NCBI RefSeq assembly: GCF_029784165.1 | Contig: NC_073694.1 | Span: forward strand, 83,267,249-83,331,248 | DNA length: 64,000 nt | Direction: 5' to 3' | Source: Wyeomyia smithii | Lineage: Eukaryota; Arthropoda; Insecta; Diptera; Culicidae | Shown here: piece after piece, positions 60,458 through 64,000 of the stretch | How the letters are laid out: the number at the start of each line of letters is the position of its first letter | Position numbering within the stretch: the stretch's first letter is position 1 | Program-made: the position numbers and the translations under genes | The notes under the pieces: generated by a model | Databases searched by the model: none | What the model saw: the letters and a program-made list of their open reading frames with translations, nothing else | Told to the model about the DNA's origin: nothing

Positions 60458-60496
60458 CACAGTGGCGGGTCTCCGAACAAAAGTCGGACAAAACCC
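60458..60496 (+). promoter_or_regulatory. Left transposon end resembling a 23-RSS (also 12-RSS)
   Basis: The heptamer CACAGTG is exact to the V(D)J consensus. At a 12-bp spacer lies 'acaaaagtc' and at a 23-bp spacer 'acaaaaccc', one mismatch from the nonamer ACAAAAACC. This is the presumed transposase recognition site. Confidence 0.8.
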
Positions 60497-61022
60497 AAAA
60501 TGTTCATTTAAAAAGCAGAAAATCCATATCAGGTTGATTTTTTTCTGGAAAATTCAATTTTGGTGTCAAAAATTCAAAAAGTTGGAAAAATATCTCCCTA
60601 AAAAAAAATAAAAAAAAATAAAAAAAAATTAAATTACTAAAATTACTAAAATTACGGCTAAATTACGTCGGTTAAAATTACGGCTAAAATTACGTCGCAG
60701 TGTTTTTATGTATATCATTATTTTTCATACTCCCATCTTTTGTTATGTTCGAGGATCCAGTAGTCATCAGCGAAACTGAGGATAGTATATATAATATAAA
60801 ATATATAATAATAATGATTACGGTGTACGGTGTCAGTACTAAAAACTGACTATTTTCTGGCGAAGCGAATATGGGAAACCAGTATAAACTGTCAAAATGT
60901 GAACCAGCAGATCGTGTGCCAAATTTCGCAGTTGGAAAACTGCTCGGCATAATCAATAACCATGAACGAATGATAATCCATATGGTTTAACAGTCGTGAC
61001 TATATCCCGAACTAGTTGTTAA

Positions 61023-61162
61023 CCCTCTAGTGCCCAATGCCGCCATTTGGCGGGCTTCAGTCGAACCTCTAAAAAGCTTCAATGAATACTTAAAAAGTGT
61101 TTATAATGATTCATAGTGATTTTACCGAAGCCCGTCTAGAAATTAACTTGGGCACTAGAGGG
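61023..61162. mobile_element. piggyBac-type MITE nested in the Transib element
   Basis: 140 bp between TTAA duplications (61019-61022, 61163-61166). The ends are the perfect 15-bp inverted repeats 'ccctctagtgcccaa' and 'ttgggcactagaggg', with a further subterminal pair 'gcgggcttc'/'gaagcccg'. CCCT ends and a TTAA target are diagnostic of piggyBac-type elements. Confidence 0.9.
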
Positions 61163-61851
61163 TTAAGCACGTTTTGTGGTTATTGATTATGCGGGGCGAT
61201 CATGTAGTACTTAAATAGATATCGATTTTGGCTAAATTAATACGTCGCATTAATTTAGGAAATAAAATGTTAAATACGTTAAACTAGAATACGTGAGTAG
61301 AAAACAAAGAATTATTCATTCATATAAGATCAATGTTGTGTGTAATAAGCAGTCTTTAAAAAAACCCACTGCCATTAATCAACTGTTCTGCCTTTTTCAC
61401 GCTATACTATTTTAAGAGAAATGTGCATTCGAAACGAACTATACAGTATATTATATGTTGAAATATGCAAAATGGTCCCATTTTAATAGATTTAAAAAAC
61501 TTGAGTCTAAGTAAAAATTTGTCGTTTAACATGGTCAAAAGGGGGTTGTTCATGTGTTTTCATACTAGTAAAAATACAGTGTCTATATACGTTAGTGAAT
61601 AATTTGTGACGTGTCACCATCGTATTATTGTAATCAGGGATACCAGATATGCAAATTTATCTGAAAATGAAGATTTTTAGAATCCGTGTGCAGACTTTTT
61701 TTGATTTGTCGGTATTTGCAGTTTTTTCAGAGAGCAGATTTCATATTGAATTTAAATTTAATATTGAATATTGAACTTAAATTTCATAATAAATTTTCGG
61801 AGTAGAATTAAATGGAAATATTACCTATTCTCAATATTTAAAAACAGGTAA

Positions 61852-62418
61852 CATCGATCAGCTCAATAGCATCAAACAGCGAATTCAAGAAGATTTTTTT
61901 GTCAAACTTGGTCTACATGTCGACAAACCGCACGCTGGCTTCGGCAGTAGCAATAACGGTGTTACAGCAAGACGTTTTTTCCAATGCAGAATTTTCTTTG
62001 GAGATAACAGGAGTCGATATTAATTTAATCTAGCGATTTCAGACGCTGCTAGCAACGATTTCGAGTGGTGAAAGAATTGATGCATCAAAATTTAAGTCCA
62101 ACGCTACCGTTCATTATTACCTACGTAAAATTGTATGGATGTTCAACAACAGTACACAAATTACTAATTCAAGGATGTGAAATAATCGTTTAATCTTCGA
62201 GTCTCATTGACAAACTTTCGGAAGGATCCCAGGAATGCATGAATAAAGCAATCCGGAAAACACGAGAAAATAAATGCGACATGTTTCGTGAGCTGCTAAT
62301 TGCGTCAGATCCGGTAGTTCCGAGTTTTAGACACAATAACAAATCGAAAAGCACTTTCACATAAGAGGTGGAAGATTTATTAATTTTCAGTCATGATGAT
62401 ACTGACGATGACGAGTAA
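61852..62418 (+). pseudogene. Transib transposase (RAG1-core-like) C-terminal remnant
   Basis: Across three shifting frames: 'QLNSIKQRIQEDFFVKL', 'HVDKPHAGFGSSNNGVTARR', 'EFSLEITGVDINLI', 'LLATISSGERIDASKFKSN', 'TYVKLYG', 'TTVHKLLIQGCEII', 'SEGSQECMNKAIRKTRENK' and 'ELLIASDPVVPSFRHN', ending at TAA 62416. 'DKP.AGFG..N.G.TARRFF', 'ITGVDIN.I.RF', 'TVHK.LI.G' and 'S.DPV' are, as I recall them, typical Transib blocks. 'SEGSQECMNK' aligns with the RAG1 segment around its third catalytic residue (S-E-G-N-E-S-G-N-K), so the Glu at 62233 would be the counterpart. At least three frameshifts and one stop; the first two catalytic Asp regions are missing. Not functional. Confidence 0.75.
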
Positions 62419-63113
62419 AATGTTAAAACCTAATGCAATGGTTTGAAAAATTAATATTCATGTCAATTTAATATAATTATATGTGTTATTTTACCTTCTT
62501 TGCACACCTGAACGTAAGGCAATGAAGTTCTTCTAGAACAATTGAATGAAACTACTAACTACTTCTGTAAAACAACGTAACTTTCACAAATCACCATGCG
62601 CCTTCATTCAAACTATTTTATTTTCAATTAAAATTTTTGTTCAGCGGGGCAGAAAGGGGCAAAATGGGACCTTAATATTCGAAAAGTAGAGAAAATTTCC
62701 TATGAAATGCATACTATGCGAACTGTGGGAACCGATGGGTCAGATCGTACAGCACACGTTTGCGCAAAAAAAAAGTCTTTTTCAGACCACTCAATAGGTA
62801 TTTCAAACATTTTACAAAAGTTATGATGAATTATATAAAAACATTCAACACGAAATACAATTCTGATTATTAATCTTCAAAATGCAACCTATCGCATGGA
62901 ATTCGAATAAGAATTAGGTGAGTATTTACTAGTCGAAGTCAACCCCAATATGTGCTTTCTGAGCGAAAAAAATCATTAAAATAACATGACTTAACAACGT
63001 TTGAAGTGCTCTCAAAAATTCAAATATAATCCAATTGCCTTGATATTTGAAAAACACGTTTTTCAATACATTAGAACTTTTAAAAAAATATAAAATATCA
63101 ATAATTAGAACTT

Positions 63114-63141
63114 GAGTTTTGTCCGGCTTCCGGCCACTGTG
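63114..63141 (-). promoter_or_regulatory. Right transposon end resembling a 12-RSS
   Basis: On the minus strand: CACAGTG, a 12-bp spacer 'gccggaagccgg', then 'acaaaactc' (two mismatches from the nonamer consensus). No nonamer-like sequence is found at 23 bp here, so the two ends differ. Confidence 0.8.
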
Positions 63142-63226
63142 CGTCGCGACTACGAAGTTAAAAAAGATTTAAAGGGCTGTTCGCACTTACGCAAACGCAC
63201 ATAAGCGATTGTTAAAATATGTGTGA

Positions 63227-63474
63227 GTGCCAGAGATAGAATATTTTCTTCCCCCTTTTTCGCATGCAAGAACCGAACGAATTCGCGTTGACCCAATTAT
63301 AGTATGGAACCGAATTCAAGGACAGATTCCAACGCTTTATAAAATACCGATGAAATACATGCCAGTTCTAGGAACATCCGTTCCTTCAGAAGTCTACTCA
63401 GCAAAGCCGGTCAAACGATTACAAAGCTGCGAAATCGGCTCCCTAGACCCCAACTAGAAATGTTCCTAATCTAA
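63227..63474 (+). pseudogene. hAT transposase C-terminal dimerisation region fragment
   Basis: 'RIRVDPIIVWNRIQGQIPTL' followed by 'YKIPMKYMPVLGTSVPSE' in one frame. After loss of one base near 63392 the second frame continues 'LLSKAGQTITKLRNRLPRP' and 'QLEMFLI' to TAA 63472. The 'TSVPSER.FSKAG...RN.L' block is the signature of the hAT C-terminal dimerisation domain of BED-type transposases. Only the last 80 residues are present, starting about 90 bp right of the Transib end. Nothing of the rest of the gene is visible left of the Transib insertion. Confidence 0.82.
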
Positions 63475-64000
63475 CACTTGATAGGAGAGGATGCATGGTT
63501 CTACTGACGGCACCTACTCACGTCACAGGATGTCTAGGGAGTAGGGACATTCATTGTCATTCGAATGTTTAGCATTTTTGAGTTAAATGTTTCTTTTCTC
63601 GCTTTTCAAACGTTAACAAGTAAATTTATATGGTGGTTTCTATTTATTGATTCGTTTGCCTAATGTTTAGGATGTAGGATTCGATCACTTAAATCTAGTG
63701 TAAAGTTTTTCGTACAGCAAAATCACTTGCAAACAAATGCACAATTGCAAAACTGAAGAATTAAATGAATCGGAAAAATACTTTCTCAAAAATTCATAAA
63801 GAATTAGGCTAATTGAATTATTAAATATATTAAATAATGTGATTTCAAACCGAACAGTCAAAAAGTATCTTGAAGAAAGTTTTAATATGTTGTAAAATTG
63901 TACAATATGTTTTGCTGCGAAAAAGCAAAGTTTAGGTGTTACACTATTTAACACAGAATTTGCAGTAGAGATTCGATCCTAGGCTTGTTCGATGAACCAG
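63475..64000. other. No gene seen
   Basis: AT-rich. The 89-codon minus frame at 63685-63954 has a biased Phe/Leu/Ile/Ser composition expected from AT-rich DNA. Confidence 0.5.

Larger units (their letters stand above)
60458..63141 (+). mobile_element. Transib-type DNA transposon with RSS-like ends
   Basis: 2684 bp. The left end is CACAGTG (60458-60464), then 'gcgggtctccga', then 'acaaaagtc' (60477), then 'gg' and 'acaaaaccc' (60488-60496). The right end, read inwards on the minus strand, is CACAGTG (63141-63135), 'gccggaagccgg', 'acaaaactc' (63122-63114). A 5-bp direct repeat CGTCG flanks it (60453-60457, 63142-63146). Transib elements are known for a CACWGTG-type heptamer, 5-bp GC-rich targets and a RAG1-core-like transposase. 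All three features are seen here, including a coding remnant at 61852-62418. Most of the coding region is deleted or decayed and a piggyBac-type MITE is inserted at 61023. Non-autonomous today. Confidence 0.88.

Noticed and set aside
63685..63954. 89-codon minus-strand ORF as a gene
   Set aside because: Composition is that of AT-rich DNA; no motif.

Overview
The window looks like heterochromatin-like or intronic DNA from an insect, most probably a mosquito (Culicidae; a culicine is my best guess, not proven). The DNA is AT-rich. It carries tRNA-type SINEs ending in 'aaggctttgctttgct', a BEL/Pao retrotransposon primed by tRNA-Tyr, R1- and jockey-group LINEs, and many short inverted-repeat elements built from 'gcgtaaaaaccgcg' motifs. 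No bacterial or organelle genes, rRNA genes or CRISPR arrays were seen. Most of the sequence is nested mobile-element debris.

Layout. 1-11245: a CR1/jockey-group LINE (endonuclease plus reverse transcriptase) split by a 7.3 kb foreign block (499-7845) and by a 1.36 kb insertion (about 8973-10332). The 7.3 kb block contains a possible secreted-peptide ORF (3313) and a Cys-rich exon candidate (6161). 11255-12400: degenerate tandem repeats. 13100: a Tc1/mariner transposase fragment. 13960-16004: a TA-target MITE hosting a 1.76 kb 'family X' element. 16030-16129: a convincing host signal-peptide exon on the minus strand. 16.7-24.4 kb: SINEs, a minisatellite, foldbacks and microsatellites. 24468-30887: a BEL/Pao element (minus strand) with two LTRs, PBS, PPT and a 5-bp target duplication, inserted into a SINE; its pol is broken by frameshifts. 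32.7-33.1 kb: a MITE. 33.6-36.2 kb: a 5'-truncated R1-clade LINE sitting between (TA)n tracts, followed by a palindromic Tc1 element (36585-38201). 39.6-42.6 kb: a jockey LINE split by an insertion, by a TAA-target MITE and, inside that, by a second, near-identical family X copy. 43.8 and 45.2 kb: TA-target and hAT MITEs. 46.6-48.8 and 54.4-57.0 kb: two copies, in opposite orientation, of a tandem-repeat-rich element ('family W'); the second holds three tandemly arranged MITE copies. 50.0-52.4 kb: a diverged family X copy with tandem TATA-containing modules. 52.9-53.4 kb: a long palindrome. 59.4 kb: a possible terminal membrane-anchor exon. 60458-63141: a Transib transposon remnant, immediately followed by a hAT transposase C-terminus.

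The most striking item is the Transib element. Both ends carry the RAG-type heptamer CACAGTG, with nonamer-like sequences at 12 bp (both ends) and 23 bp (left end). It has a 5-bp CGTCG target duplication and a decayed coding remnant resembling the C-terminal part of the RAG1/Transib core. The second item of interest is 'family X', a repeat family I cannot classify, whose copies carry duplicated TATA-box promoter/leader modules.

Host genes are represented, if at all, by isolated exons (16030-16129 minus; 3313, 6161, 49316 and 59443 plus). They cannot be joined into gene models from sequence alone. 'Families' X and W are my own working labels.
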